DNA of 64,000 nt from Amblyornis subalaris. Lineage: Eukaryota > Chordata > Aves > Passeriformes > Ptilonorhynchidae. The stretch spans positions 3,213,143 through 3,277,142 of the forward strand of contig JACAXG010000028.1 of assembly GCA_018881555.1 (NCBI GenBank), read 5' to 3'. The translations under genes were made by a program, and so were the position numbers. Below are positions 1 through 14,505 of the stretch, one piece after another; the first letter of the stretch is position 1; each line of letters begins with the position of its first letter. Below the pieces are notes generated by a model. It was not told the origin of the DNA and did not search any database. It saw only the letters and a program-made list of their open reading frames with translations.

Positions 1-3000
1 AATTTAAAGTTTCCATAACTTGTTTATGTCGCAGAATAGCAAATTAAATTTGCATGTGTTAAATTCTATGCTTCTAATTTATCTCCCTGCTGTTTCCAGG
101 ACACTACATTAAAAGCTCTCCTTTGTATTTTTCTCCTGAAGATAAGGGTTAAAACATTGAAGATAGTTGCCTTTTTATTTATATTGAACAATAATTTATT
201 TATTTTGGCAACTCCTCACATCAGTTTGGACTTTGTTTTTTCATGGCCCTGACCTTTCTTCCTCACATGCCGGATTTGGTCTGTGTTGCACCCCCAAAGC
301 CAACCGGACATTACAGCAAAAAAATTCAGTCCCTGTGGTCAGTGTTTTCGAATTCTTTAGTACATGGAGTGTATGACCTGAAAAGTTTATTGGAAAGGAA
401 GCATCTTTAGAAATACATAGCATCTTTTTTCCTGAAGAGCAAAAGGAAAAAAACCCAAAACTCCAGACTGAAAATGAACCAAGTGTAGGGATTGTACTGC
501 TGCTTTAAAATAATTTTTGACTACGCAAGTGCAGAATTTAGAAAAAATGAGGAATTCCAGTTTGATTCAGACTTGCGGTGATTGATGCACTTCCCAATGA
601 ATCCTTGTTCTTCATCCTTGCAGCTGATGTGTGTTGGTTCTATTCCCATGTGCAGACATTTTTATAAGCATGTGGGAACTTCACTTTAACTTGGAATTAA
701 AATGTCATATTCTACAGGTGTAATTTAATTAGCAGATACCTCATTGTTGAAAGGGGCTTTTTTACTGTTAACGGGAAGAGAATCCGTTACACTTTGGGTT
801 TGCAATTGAGTGGGTGAGTGTAAGCTAAAGGTCTGATGTCAGCCTTTGAAAGAGACATTGGGTGAATTTTCTGGGCTCTTGAAGTGATATTTACTTCAGT
901 GCTTTATATTCCAAGGAATTCCAAGCAGTGTCTCTCATATCTCTTTCTTTAAAACATCTGCAGACAGGTAATGGTCACGCTAAGTACTGCAGTGGGCATG
1001 TTCATATCTCATGTGTCTGTAAATACCCTACTGAGCAGATCAGAGGGAGCAGAAATGGCTTGGTGAAAAAAAAACAATGCCTGAAATGTTGTTGCTTTTG
1101 GAATTGGCAGAGAATTGCTGTGTATCTAATTTTTCATCTCCCCTCTATCCCTTATGTGAAGCGTTTTTGTGGTGTGATTGGTATGTGATCGTTTTTGTGA
1201 GCCCCCCCTTGCACAGATGAGTGGTGAATAAGATGAGATGAGGTTAAAAGCCAGAAGTGAAGTTAGGGAGCCAGTAGGTGCCAGAGAGTGGCTCAACTGT
1301 TGGAAACTCTGCGGGGTCCATCAGCCTCTGAATGTTCTGGAGTCAGAGAAGGGCTTTAATGACTTTATACAACTTGGTAATTGTGTGATGTAACCAAGTT
1401 TTGTGATGTAACCACACTCGGATTTAAATCTCTGTATCTTTTCCCAGAGATCCCATCATTCATCCAATAATCTAACATTAAATTTGCCTCTGGAAAAGTA
1501 CAGGCTGTAGGAATAAGTGTCTGGCTCTTTGTAAGGCTGACTTCTGCATATTGGGCAATAATTTACTAAAATATAGTGTGTCATGTGTACAGCTAATAAT
1601 GGGAGCACCTACATCTTTTATTCCTTCTTTCCAAGATTTTTAGGGAATTTAGTGTTAATAGATTTCTTTCAAGACGTATTAATTAATGTGTCTGTGCTCG
1701 TTTGTTGCTCTGTATGTTGGGCAGCCTGACACTGGCCTGCAACCCCTGGATCCTCTTAGGATAATGGAATCAGCTGCAATAATTGTGCTGTCACCAGCCC
1801 TAGAAGGAGGCCTAGAAGGAGACTTTGGCAAACAGGAGAAACATGTAAATAGGTGCTTTTCTGTGTTGTTCTTTAGTTTAAAATTAAATAACTTCTCAGA
1901 GTTCAAGGTCTGTCTGGTAACAGGATAAATAACACTTGAGTATAACCCAGCAGCTTGGCTTGGACTGCCAGTCACAGGCATTTCTTCTATAATTTTTTTA
2001 TTTGTTCAATCATAGAAGTAATTTGACTTGTTACAAATGATGTTTTGATAAGCTTCAATAGAAATTAGCAAACCAGCCATCAAATGGGATTTATAAAAAG
2101 TTGCTTGGGAAAATGTGTTGTAAGTAGTCTGCAATTCAAGGCATTTCCTTTGCAGGATGCTTATCAAGTCTGCATGTGCTACTTCCAAACTGAACTAGAA
2201 CGTAGATGAGAGCTATTTTTGATAGAAAAGGGGGGGAAAAAAGAAAAGAAAGCCCAGTTGGAAAGTAGTAACAGGTTTTTTTCTCATTGCCTTAGGATGT
2301 AAATCCTACAAGTGTGCAGAGAGAGAACAGACTTTGAATCAGCTGAAGAAAACAGATTTATCTGTGATGTTTGAGATGATGCTGGTAGTGTAAACGTGAT
2401 TGAAATAGTCATTGTAGGAGTGGTGAGTAAATATAACAGAAGCATTTGGATAAACTGACTTCTCTTTGCTATTCCATATGCCAAGTAAAGGCAAAATGTC
2501 CTGCTTGTTTCTGGGATGTTCCTTCCCCAGGGAGGCTGTATCAGGAGGAGCAGCTGCCAGTTTTAAGGATTTTCGTGCTCCCAGACGCCGACGTTGAGTT
2601 CTTTTTTTATGCCCTGGATGTGGTTGCTGGCCTCTTCTGGGCTGTTGGAATTAAGATGTTGCAAGACTGAGGGGAAAATGATCCAGCAAATATTTTTGCG
2701 GGGATTTCTTCTAGATTAATCAGTTTTTTTAGGCTTTTGGTGTTTCACAAATCAGCAGTGAAACCTGGAATGTGGAAACTGTCTGCACATTTCAGGACAA
2801 AGTGGTGCCTTAGTTGACCATCAGGCTGATGGATAAACTTATGGGACAAGCTTAATCTTTTTTTCCAGGCTGAAAAATTACCGGGCTGAAAAGGGATCTC
2901 ACCTGTCATTCTTCTCCAACTAATTTTTGGCTTTTCATCTGACTTCAGTCAAATTTGATAAAGGCAGAGATGTTAAGCATGCCAGGGCTCAAGACTCATG

Positions 3001-5849
3001 GAGACAAGGAGCTTGGGAGAGCAAATCCACCCTCCCGTTGTCTGACAGAGTGATCCCGGTTCCAGCCCTGTGCACAGGAGATGTGGAAGGTGCAACCTGG
3101 GAGAGTGGGAGTGGAGCTCTGAGGTAGGAAGGGGAGGGACATACATGAATTAAGTCCCACACACCTATAGGTAAACCAAGATTCATGAGCTGCAGTGAGG
3201 GTGGTTTGGTTTTTTGTTGGTTTTTTTTCCCCCCCCTAGATTTTAACAACATTCTCTGAGGCAAACATCCCAATGTATCAAGCACCTGTAATAACACTCT
3301 CTATATGTTTGTTTGGACTTGGGGGTTTTGTTTTGGCTTTTCACCCAGCTGAAATTGTGCCTTAATTCCTCACACAAAGCTTCAACTGAGCCCTGCGAGC
3401 ACGTCGCTTCCAGCACCAGCCACTGCATCAACCTCCTACTGGCATTTTTTAATTAAAAGAACAGCACTATCACTTCAAATTAGTGCCACATAGCTTAGTG
3501 GAGTAAGGAGTGAAATGGTGGTTAAAGGTTTTTCTCTCGTGAAAATTTTTTATTAAAATTTGCTCTGTTTTGGTTTTATCAGCAGTTTGTCATTTGGTGC
3601 TTGGACAATATCTGATTCTGAGGTGTGTGAGTCCTCTTGGTGATATGAATGCAAATAAAAGGCTGGCTTTTAATATCTTGACTATTTGATAAACAAGAAG
3701 CACCTTCTTAATAAAAACAAAGCAACCAACATTATATTGTTTTATGATTCCCACAAAGGAAGTGTCAGCTTGTTTTTCAAGTGCATTCCCTCTGTGGAGA
3801 AGGTAGTGAAGAAATAGATATTTCTGGGAGCTTCTGTGCCATGAACTGTGAAGAGCTGTTTTTGTAATCCTGTTCAGTGAAATTGTTAGGCCTCCGTTAT
3901 ACTAAATTACTGTGAGAGCAGGGAATATATCCAGGGGGAGGTAGCCCTAGTGAGAATTTTCCTCATACAGCATTTCATTTTATCTGGAATATTAGCACTG
4001 TTAACCATCCATGCGAAATGTAATGTATTGAATCTATTTAATCAATTTAAAGTGGAAAGCAAACGTCTTAGGCTTTGAGTGAACCAGCTGTCCTCATGCA
4101 TTGGGTTTTTTAGATATTAAATTCTGGGCTTTGGATATGTTAATACAGTAGTTTGATAAAGAACTTTTTGTTTAAGAGAATTTTCTTCGTATTTTTTGTT
4201 GCAGGATCCCGCAACTGAGTGGTGTGGCTTGCATAAAATCCTGTGTCTGAATATGCATTAAGGTTGTATAGGAAGAGGCATCATATTTTTTCCTTCAGGC
4301 TCCGGTTTATTTCTGTGATACCTTTGATCGAGGTATCTCAGAGCAGTAGTGGGATTATAGTTTATTGATGTAATGGACACTGATGTTTTGTACAAGGAAA
4401 ATAGCAAACAGGTGCTGTTGCAGGCGAAGTGATGAATGTATAATGTTGAGAAAATTGTGACCAAACATCCTGGTCAGAATAATGCACTAAAACATTTTCA
4501 CCGAGATCCCAGCCTTTGTGACTGCAGATTCACTGGAGATTTGAAAGGGAGTTTCTTTTAGTGAGTAGCTTGCAAGTTGTTAATAAAAATTGCCCATGGG
4601 AGGAAGGTCCACATACATTGTTGTTAAGCTACTGTTGAGAAACTGATTTTGCAATGAAAATGTTTATTTGTTTTGAGAGAAAAATCTGTGCTAGAATGCT
4701 ACGCATGCTCTACTTATCTGTTTTCATTCTAAACTCTATTTTTATTTTGCTCTCTGCAGCCAGTCTGTAACTAAAGCATTCCTAGCATCCTTTGGCTGGA
4801 GATTCAGTCAAGGACTTTTTTGTCCTGCTTTCAAGAAAATGATTCCAGTCTTTCTTGAAGCTTCTCCAAAGGAAATTTCCTTCTGTAGTGGATATGGTGA
4901 CAACGAGGGAAGTCACTGCTTATGGTCCAAAGGCTTAGTGACATCCTCTTCTTGTTGTCATGTCCTGCCATGCTTAATCTGACAACAAATGGAAACATTT
5001 TAGCATAGCTACAATGGTACATGATAAGAGTTGGAGCCACTCTGTATCTGTGGTGTTAATTCTGCTTGAGTTCACGAGCTGGCTGTTAGCAGAATAATGT
5101 GGATAAATGTTCTGTGGGCACAGAGAGGGGCTGTGTCCATATCCGTGTCTGTGTCCGTGGGTGACAGAGCTCCCTCCCCACTTCCCGATCCAATCGAAGG
5201 GTATTTGCTGTCTCGGATTGGATTTTCTTGCTCAACCATAGATTGGCTCTGACCAGTGTGTTTGTTTGGTTGTTCATCCCTGGTGACTGTCAGTAGCACT
5301 TGGCTGAATAAACAGAGACTATTGATCAAATTTGAAGTCATTAGCTTGGCAGTTTAAATAGATGTTGGCCTATATGATTAGAACAAGGGAGTAACACATA
5401 GGCTGATACAGCTTTATTCAGAATAAAAGCCTTCTTTTCATGGAGTCTTGTTTGGTGCCATTCAGCTCTCAGTTTTGTGCCTCCCTTAGGTCATGCAAGA
5501 ATGAGACATTTTGCTTAAAATACCTAAAGTGAAGAGGGTGGCTTTGCTTGTGTAACAGAGCAATAACACGGATACAACGTGGATCCGCTGAACTTTGATA
5601 CTAACTGGAGATGGTGTTTGGAAGAAGGGGCTGCTACCATGAGGTTATTGGTTAACCACATCCAGCCAGGACATGTCCTGGGAGGAATCCTGCTCCGGTT
5701 CCAGGCCCCCAGCTTCAAAGCAGCAGCGGTTTTTGATTGTCCATCTCGCTGCTGCTCAGCTGAGAAACACAGGGCTGTTAGATTTGGGTGTTTACACCCA
5801 AACAATGGGTGATTAATTACTTCTGAAGGAAGACGTTTCCTTTGAGTGG

Positions 5850-6140
5850 CTGCTGTCGTGCCGTGTGCCTGACAGCCTTCTACATCATTTCAACATTTGA
5901 GATGGAGCGCGGCCCTAAGACACAGAGCATTTTGCCGTGTGAGACGTGGAGCGCTCCAGATCCCATTCCAGAGGCTGGGCAGCGCCGTGTGAACGCCCCG
6001 GCACAGAGCAGCGATAATCCCCTTCCTGCCTGGTGCTCCTGAGTCACAGTGCTGCGTGTCCCTCGAGAGCGTGCACGTTCGGCACCGGGCTGCGCACGGA
6101 TTGACCCACATTTCCTCGGGCACAGCAGCAGTCACGTGCA
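5850..6140. promoter_or_regulatory. Intronic CpG-rich patch with AP-1 and E-box motifs
   Basis: I count roughly 20 CpG dinucleotides in about 290 bp, in a region otherwise poor in CpG. It contains TGAGTCA (AP-1 type) at 6040-6046 and TCACGTG (USF/MYC-type E-box) at 6132-6138. It could be an enhancer or an alternative SMURF1 promoter. Function is inferred from composition only. Confidence 0.4.
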
Positions 6141-7412
6141 CCTCATTGCCAGGAAATCAGATGAGAACTGATGTAACTCAATTCATCCAGCGTTTGCATG
6201 GCCCGGGCCAAAGTGCTTTTAGGGATTTACCACTTGTGTGACTAATAGGTGATTAGGTGCGCTGGAGGGAGTGTGTCTACGTGCTTCTTGAAGACAAGAC
6301 TTATCTTGTAACAATGGCAGCACCAAAAAAAGTCTCTTACACATCATTCTCTTATTGTAGTTTTTAAATGGGGCTGGTTATTAAATCAGATTTTCTTCCT
6401 CTACGTAAAAGCTTTCATACTAACTCCTTGGAAAGTTTGTTATGCAGGGAAGGTTTTCCTGCAACAGATGGACAGACGTCCTGTGGAAGAAAACAATGAT
6501 TCATTCCTGGGGTTAATAAAAGAACAAAAGTAGGTGAACGAATGATAGAAATTTGGCTTCACAAAGCTATTAATACCTCTGTAATTGCAGTCTTTTTTTG
6601 GAACAAGCCTCGTTTCTGTCCCGTTCTCCTTCCCCTCTGTCACAGCTTCTTCATTCCTGCACATCCACTTGCAGCCCCCCTCCTTCCCCAGTGCCACCAC
6701 TGTCACCTCCCCACGTCCCCCCGGCGAGTTCAGCATGGCTGGCACAAGGCCAGGGCTAATAAGCCCAGACGAGCTGATTGCCTGGCAGGTGTCCAGGTGG
6801 CTGCTCACCTTTTAGCACCAGTGCCCTTCACAAACACAGGTGTTTGGGGCTTCCTCCTTTTTTTCATTCGTAAACAAGGAGAGTTTGAGCTGAGTTCTCT
6901 GAACAAATAAAAAAGTAGACAGGAAAGACAGTGGAGAGCGATTTGTAGCCTCTTGGGCGGATGTTGAAAGGGATTATAACGGGCTGAATAATCACAAAAC
7001 AAGCTACTGGAGATTGAAAAAATTTCCAGGAGTTAAAGACAATATTGTAAAGCAGCTGATGTACCTTATTCAAAATGAGAAGTGATGCCAAGAATTTAAT
7101 TTGGGCGAACACGATTTTTCTTCCCTCTTCCTGTTTTTAAACTTTGCACCTTTATTTTAGCTTTTGTATAGGAAATTAAAGTAATTCTTCCATTTTGTAG
7201 CTCAGCACTTAATCAGCCTGAATTATTTTTTTAAATTTTACCTGGATGGTCAAGGTGTCATTTTTCCCATTTTTTTGCACATGCCTCCTGAATCGTCTGG
7301 AATCTGATGGATATAATTTGAATATGGAATGGTAATGAAGACGAAAATAGATGTGTGCAAGAGCTGGTAACAAGGAAACCATCAAGAAGAGAAGTCAGTG
7401 GAATGTTTAATT

Positions 7413-7423
7413 CCATCTAGTGT
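7413..7423 (-). promoter_or_regulatory. CTCF-like motif in SMURF1 intron 1
   Basis: The - strand reads ACACTAGATGG followed by AA, ten of eleven bases of the CTCF core. This is a short-motif match only. Confidence 0.22.
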
Positions 7424-10400
7424 GGGCAGTTTTCCCCCTAAGACATTAAAAGCATTTATACCTCAGTACTAAGATCCAAGTTAGGATCAAGACTTCATTT
7501 ATTATGGGCCATTAGGCTCTGCCACTTCTTTCCAACACCAACTCCATCTTGCTGATCCACATGTTTGTTATCCTCAGGTTGATAACGACAGCCCAGGGAG
7601 CTCTGGGAAGAAAGAAGTGCTTCGGAATGAATTCCAACTGGTTCGGTTTTTGGCTGGCCACTCATTAAGTAGCCTAGAACAAAAAATGAACTCATGGCTC
7701 TGGGCTTTTGTACTCTCTTAACTCTTCACTGAATATGGACTTTCACCGCCCTGATTTTTAAGTCAGAGCTCACTCTGGGTCAGTTCAGGAAGAGCTGCTC
7801 CATCTCTTGTTTGTTACCATCCTGACCACAAGGCAAACAGCAGAGCTGAGAATATGGAAGGCAAAAGCTGTAAGAGCTTGAAAAAGTTTCTTTGGCAGCG
7901 AGGCCCATGGCTTTGAAAAGCTTTACATGACAAGACTTGAGGCTTTTTATGTTTCTATCCAAACATGCCAAAAAGCACTCGGCATACCTCAGTTAAAATC
8001 CGAGCATGGAAAACAGCGAGATGTGCTGGAAATCAGGGGAAGTTTCTAAGGCATTTGTTAACCTGAGGTATGTGGTGGTAAAGCAGTGTCAGGGTGCTGA
8101 TGCCTTACTTGAAAGAAAGAATGCTTTTCATTTACTTGCAAAAAAATTTGGGGTGTTGACTGTGCCTCTTGAAAAGTCATGTAGTACCTGCTGGAATTTG
8201 TTCTGGTAGCAGTGGCTGAAGTTAGTAGTGCTAGAAGAGGTGCTTGGTAAGTGTTACTCTTTGCAGTAGATTTTGAGCAACTGCTTTTTATAAGATTTCC
8301 AGTTATTAAATGCAGAATTAGTCTGGGTTATACTACGACAGTCTAAGGCCAGTGCACTGTTTTTCCTGAGGTTTCTTCTTTCTGTATATGTAATAGTCTA
8401 TAGGCCAAATTTCTTTTTCTGTGGAATTTCTTTACTGGAAATTCTTCATTCAAGTGTTTCAGTATGAATGAAAAATGTGGATTCTTGAATATTGTGACCA
8501 CAGTGGTCATCAGTGTTTTATACTTTTCTTTACGACTTTTAAAAATTACTCTGGCAAAATTTGTTGGTTTGTATTTTCAATGTTTTTAAAACGGGGATTT
8601 TTTTCCTCTTCCTTTTGCTGGAAGTTAGTTAATCTCAACATCAGCAGCATCCTGGTTTGCAGAAGTGATTCCCTTGCCAGCTTCCTGTTCTTGGTTCACA
8701 GGGATGCTTCAGTTTAACACCAAGTTGAGCAGCCCAGAGCCAAACCTGTATATTGAGTGTTAAGGCAACATTCCATGTGGATTGTTAAACTACAACTCTT
8801 CTACTGATACATTTAAGCCCTCATGGGATGAACTAATAGTTTACATAGTTTACAACTTACACATAATGCCATTCATTTTTTAAATAACAATGTTGTTGCT
8901 TTTGAGCAATCTACTTAGCACTTGATGAAAACCAGACATTAATTTTGTGCTGTTTATTAAAATACCCCCGTTAGAAACTTTTGTTCCCATAAAGTTGATT
9001 TTATACCTTATTTAATTGCGGTAAGATATCAGAGAAGTCAAATACTGGTTCTGTCTGGAAAAACAAATCTCAGTTTTAAATTGAGATTGGGAACGTGTTA
9101 AATTACATTTTTTTCCTCCTTTACAATAGTGCTTAACATTCAAATTGCTTTGTTGAAATACTAACACTACCTGTATGCGAAGGAATGTAAATACCAGCCA
9201 CTCTTTGGAGATACAAAACATATGTTTTAGGTTTTAAACTGGGAAATCTGCTTCATTTTAGCTTGGAAGTTGTAGACCTTTTACTGTTTGACAGAAATTC
9301 AGTGTTTCTGTTGAACTGTTGCTTGGCTGTATCTACTCAAACTTTGCCAAGATTTTCAATACCAAGGTTTCTGCTTTCACGGGTTTCGTGTGTTTTGCAG
9401 CAGCAGGTCAGACGCCTTTCTGCTTTCTGCATAACAAGCAGATATTTTGAGGCAAGACTATATATATATATATTGAGCTGGAGATGGCAGTGGGTTAGAA
9501 AGTACGAAAGTTGTGTGTTGTGTTCCTGACATTTCAAAACTGTTTTGCTCCATGCACAGGACCCCAAGGCTGGGTCTGGTTTAATTGGTGTGAGTGCTTG
9601 TGCTTTGTACTAATTGCAGGGCTCTGGTAAGCACCCGCAAATGTGTTGCTTCTGGTGTTGGTCTCTTATTCTGCACTTTCTCCTCCGTTATAAAGCAGCA
9701 GAGAGCAGTTGTGCAGGTTTTCCTCATGGAATTAGGAAATGAATGGCTTGTAAAGCTCGAAGTCCATTAATTGGATGATGTTTTGTGAGGGGGAAAAAAG
9801 CTGCTGTTAGTACAGAAACGTACTTGTAACTTGAATCTCACAAACTGGTTATAAACCATACAGTTGTAGCGGTGGTCTGAGTAGCCCCATAGAGAATATC
9901 TGGGAAGAAGGAGAATCTAAATCTCTGTGGTTTATAGCGAACATAATATTTATTGGAAAAGCCTTTTATGCGCTGAATTAGTAAGCAAATGATCAGCTGC
10001 ACGGGAGAGCCCTTCTAGGCTTCTTTTTGGTAATGAAAGTAAGGTGTTCAATGCTTTATACATTGAACTTATGAAAGTGGAGGTCAGAGACACCTTAAAT
10101 GAAACTCACCTCCCTGAAATACTGACTGAGCACAGAGACTGTTCTCCGCTACAGGAGCGTCAACTATTTCATACCAAATTTATGCCTCAGTAATATCTGG
10201 AGTGTCCAGGTTTTATTTTCTGTATTTGATTGTTAATTTGCTGTCGTTTGCCTCACATTCTCCAGAGAAACAAATTCATGCCTCTGAACATTTGGATAGT
10301 ATTTCTAGAAAGGACCTTTTGTTACTGGGACTCTGGGATTAGGGCTGGGTTTGAGCTCAGTCCCCAGCTCTGCCTGGGACCTGTGGTGAGCAATGTTGGG

Positions 10401-13400
10401 ATGAGAACATGGTCCCGTTAGGTATTGACATTTGTAGGGATTTGAAAAAGATGCTTTGAAAACTCCCCACTGTTAAAAGTACAAAATATTTTTGACGATC
10501 TTAGTAAAATTCAGTTTGGAATCCGAGTTATGAGTGCATGTGGGTGGAGGAACATGTTTTTCATGCTTTAGGAATTTTTTTCCAGATGCTTTTGCGGTGC
10601 TTGGGTAACTGTAAAAGCAAAGTATTGAGATTTCAGCATGGATTTATTCCTTAGTTTTAATGCAATTTAAGGAAATTGAGCCACATAGTTTCCTGGTGTG
10701 TTTTTAACTTTATTTTGGTGATGATGTCGCACAGCTCACGTTGTGTCTGATCCAAAGTGTGAGCACAAGAAAGTGCAAGGCGTGCAGATAAGCCTGTCTG
10801 GAGAGACACCACTTGCTTGGAAATATGAATTATATGAATTATTCAATGCAAGTGCACGTGGTTAGAGATGCAAGAGATTGAATAAGGGAAGAATTCCAGA
10901 GCTCTGTTGATCCCAGTAACTACAACTTACACAGTGAAGTGTGAAGTAAATGAAAAAGCCATTTTGTATTTCCAGTAGGAATTTTGTCATTGAAATTGTT
11001 TTGTTTAGCTCTCAGCTAAGAAGTTGTATTTGCCCTGGGAATGGGATATTATTCTGTATGGTTATAACAGCAATTTTGAGTTTTTTACAGATATTTCTGT
11101 ATCTTACTAGTGTATACAGAAGCTGATGCTGTAGCTAAAGCCGGAGCGTGTCCTTTGTTTTCAGGGAGTTGGGAGATTTGTGGACACTTTAACAAAGCAA
11201 AAACTTGACTGAATTTGGGAAATCTCTCCTTACAAAATTGTTATCCCACTTGGCTGTGGTCCTGGCAGGGGTGGAGGGCTGAGTTTTAGACACCATACTG
11301 AGGGTAATAAATTACATTATGTTCTGTTAACATATTTCCTGGTAAAGCTGTGTAATTCATGGGGTGTTCTTGAGAATGGCTGTAAAATGGTGATAGTAAT
11401 AACTGACTTAGCTCTTAAATTCCAGTTCTCACAGAAAGTGGTTGTGCTTTGGAACATGTTTGGAGACAGTCAGCAAAGAAAAGGTGGAAGGACGGAGCTT
11501 CAGGGGCATCTTGGTGACAGAGGAGGGTCACCAGTTACTACAATTTGAGTTGAGAAATAGGAACTGGAATTTGCCCCGTGGTAATGGGACAGATAAAGCC
11601 CATGGGCAGCTTCTGATTTGGAGTTGAGTGCATGTCTGTAAGACTCAAGCAATCAAGGCTACTTGGGATTTTTGTCTTTCTAGGAAATCGGGAACTGTGT
11701 GGAGAGTATGACAAGGTTCTTGGCCTGGATTAGAGGGAGGCACTGCCATCATAAGAAAACTGAGGCAATAGCTGGGATTTAATGAAAGATCCAATCTGAG
11801 AGGTAACCTTTAGCTCAGGCATTTGTTATGGGTGAGCAAAGGGGGAAGAAGAGAGAGAAAAGTTGGTATGAGGAATAGTTGATAAGCTTATTTCCACCTC
11901 TGATTTGTGTGCCTTGCTCAGATTCTGTACATCAGCATTAATTCAGCTTCCTATTGATCTCCACTTTTTATCCCTGCAAAGTTCTTCAGCTGGTTCCATA
12001 ACTCTTCAGTGTTTCTCCAAGTTTTACATCTCAGTCAGTTAATTTTTAAACTTGCTTTACAGGTCTTGTGTTGCATAGTCTCAGTTAACTGGGAATTTAA
12101 TGAGTCTTGTTCTTCCAATAGCCCTGTGCTGGGTTTTTCAATGATTTATGTTACTGAGGGCTAAGTCAGCCCTTGCTGGTTGTATGTGAAGATTTATTGT
12201 AGGAGAATTTTTCAGTTTGAGTAATTCTCAGGAAGGGAGATGAAACTCTCGTGTTTTGTCAACTTGGTTTTGTTTGCGCTACGAGAACTCCTTCTCATTC
12301 GTGACTGGTTTTTGCTTAGGTAGGATGGAATTTTGATTCCTGGCTAAGTAGATACTTTAATGACATGTTAATGGACTAATAAAAATGGCTTTTTCTGGGT
12401 GTGTGGTTTTTTGAAGACCTCTTCAAAGTTGTCTAGTGTTTGCAACTGGCTACACGAAGCCAAGTTCCAACCCACGAGGAGATCATGCCTTGAAAAGAGG
12501 CTTTGATTTTTACTTCAGCCTACACAAAAGGGCCACAAAAAGGCTTCGTGTATCAACTCTAGTGACTCTTTGAGAATTGAGGGTTTTATAATGAAGCATT
12601 GCTTTAATCTGGGAGTCAAGGTCTGGTTTAGCATGAGATCAGGCAGAGCCTTCCAATGCCAGGGCATGAATGCAGGGCCTGAAGTCGGAGGGGTCTCGAG
12701 GGCTTTTGGTTGGTTTGTGTCTCAGATTGCAAATCTCATTGGCACCACGATGCTGAGATCCTTAGCGAAGGCCACTCAGGCTGCATGTCAGGATGAAATT
12801 AGTTCCATACAGCTAATTGGCTTATTTGGCAAATGTCAGGGAAGACTGGGGGTTTGTTTATCTCTTTGTGCTCGCAGGCGCTGCAGCGGTTCAGGTTCGG
12901 TTACTGAGAAGTTAAAGCAGTCTGTGGATTTATGCATTTCAGTCTTGAGCAGACGAAGAGAAAGACCAAAAGTATTCCTAAAGCAAACAAAAAAATGACT
13001 AGAATAGAAACCTTGGCCTTTGTGGTGACAATTTAAAGTGCAATTTGTGAATAAAGTGGTGTATTTCAGTTCAGTGATGTGGCTGGCTGTAGAGAAACTG
13101 CATTTTTACACACTACAGCCATCTTTCCTTTCCCATAAAACCCATTTTTTTGTACCCCACCACATATAAATGATTGCCACCCTTAAAAAAACCAGACATG
13201 TAAAACCTTCACGGGTTGTCTGGTAGTAGAAATAAAGCCAGACCTTATCTGCAGTGAAGTCTCATTTAAGGTTATGTGCAGAGAACACAACCGTGAGCAG
13301 AGCCATTCCTAAAGGCGGTTCAGAAGGGGTGGCATGTGGTATTCAGAGTATTTTCCACAAAATACATGGAACTCTTTGGACCAGACGTGATTTCACATAA

Positions 13401-14439
13401 CAGATTCAGCAAAGATTTTAATTGTGGGCCATGAGCTTTGGGGCGTTAGAGCAGCATGTGGTAAATAGCTGATGTTTGCTTTTTTTTCTTTCTTTTGGGG
13501 GGGGTGAGAGCCTTTTTTCCACTTAATGCACTTATTGTTGCCATGCAGCTTTCCCAAAACTGTTTTTCAGAATGGTGGGATTTCTGCAGTGGAAACCAGG
13601 CTGTGAGCTGGCACACACAGGGGGCTGTCCTGCTGGGGCACCTCCCCCACAGGCTACCAACTAAGCAGACTTTGAAGTATTAGCAGAGATGTTTCCATTA
13701 CTTGGATGCATCAAATTTGACCAGCGTTTTTCATTTTTCAATAGTGTGCAGTAACTTTAGTTTCATTTTATGCCAAGATCTTTATTACTTTTTCTTCCAA
13801 AGCTTCATTGTTCTTCTTTTCTTGTTATCTTAGAACAAACCAACCAACCTGTGATGCTTGTAATGATTATGCTGCATATCTCTATGATTAAAGGTGGTCT
13901 ACACAGAAGGAAATATTAAGTGAAGTCCTTTCTATGTCACCGGCCTGCTGGCCTGTGTTTGTCTTCTGTCAGAAAGTAAAACGAATGTATCCTGGAATCT
14001 GGCTGCCTGTTTGTACAAGCATAAATTATTAACCTGGAATATCCAAGGGAAGGCCAGAGATGGCTGAAGGGTGTATTTGCCAGCACGGTTCACTGTGACC
14101 TCTCCCCCACTCGCCTTTCCTTAGGAAGATGTGGACGTACTGCTGGTTTGTCTTGTCTCCAGAATTAACTTGGATACTAAATTGAAGGCCGTGGTTAGCT
14201 CAGATCATATCCACATGTGATGGTCCTTAATTTGAGCATGGAGGCTCCTACCTTTAACTTGCAAAGCGTGAATGAAGGCAGTCCCAGGTGCACATTTGCC
14301 TGCTGTTTTGCATTGGTACAGGCTGGGACCTACACAATATTTTCATCAGTTACCTTGTTTATTTTACTTTCTCCTCTCCAGGAAGTTTGTACATTGTGCA
14401 GCTGGAAACACGTGTAGCATCTTAGCAGTGTGCTATGGG

Positions 14440-14505
14440 ATGGGGTGTGTTGGGAGTTGGACTCTGTGATCCTTATGGGTCCCTTCCAAACTGAGACCTT
14501 CTGTG
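14440..14505 (+). mobile_element. CR1 LINE 3'-end fragment
   Basis: The sequence gggagttggactctgtgat, followed by ccttatgggtcccttccaa, matches the well-known 3' end of chicken-type CR1 in + orientation. It is diverged, and the ATTCTRTG tail is degenerate. It is a short dead fragment inside SMURF1 intron 1. Confidence 0.6.

Noticed and set aside
9459..9474. Short (TA)n microsatellite
   Set aside because: Only about eight units and ordinary for an intron.
12570..12998. A 142-codon ORF in SMURF1 intron 1
   Set aside because: No recognisable domain, splice context or composition change.
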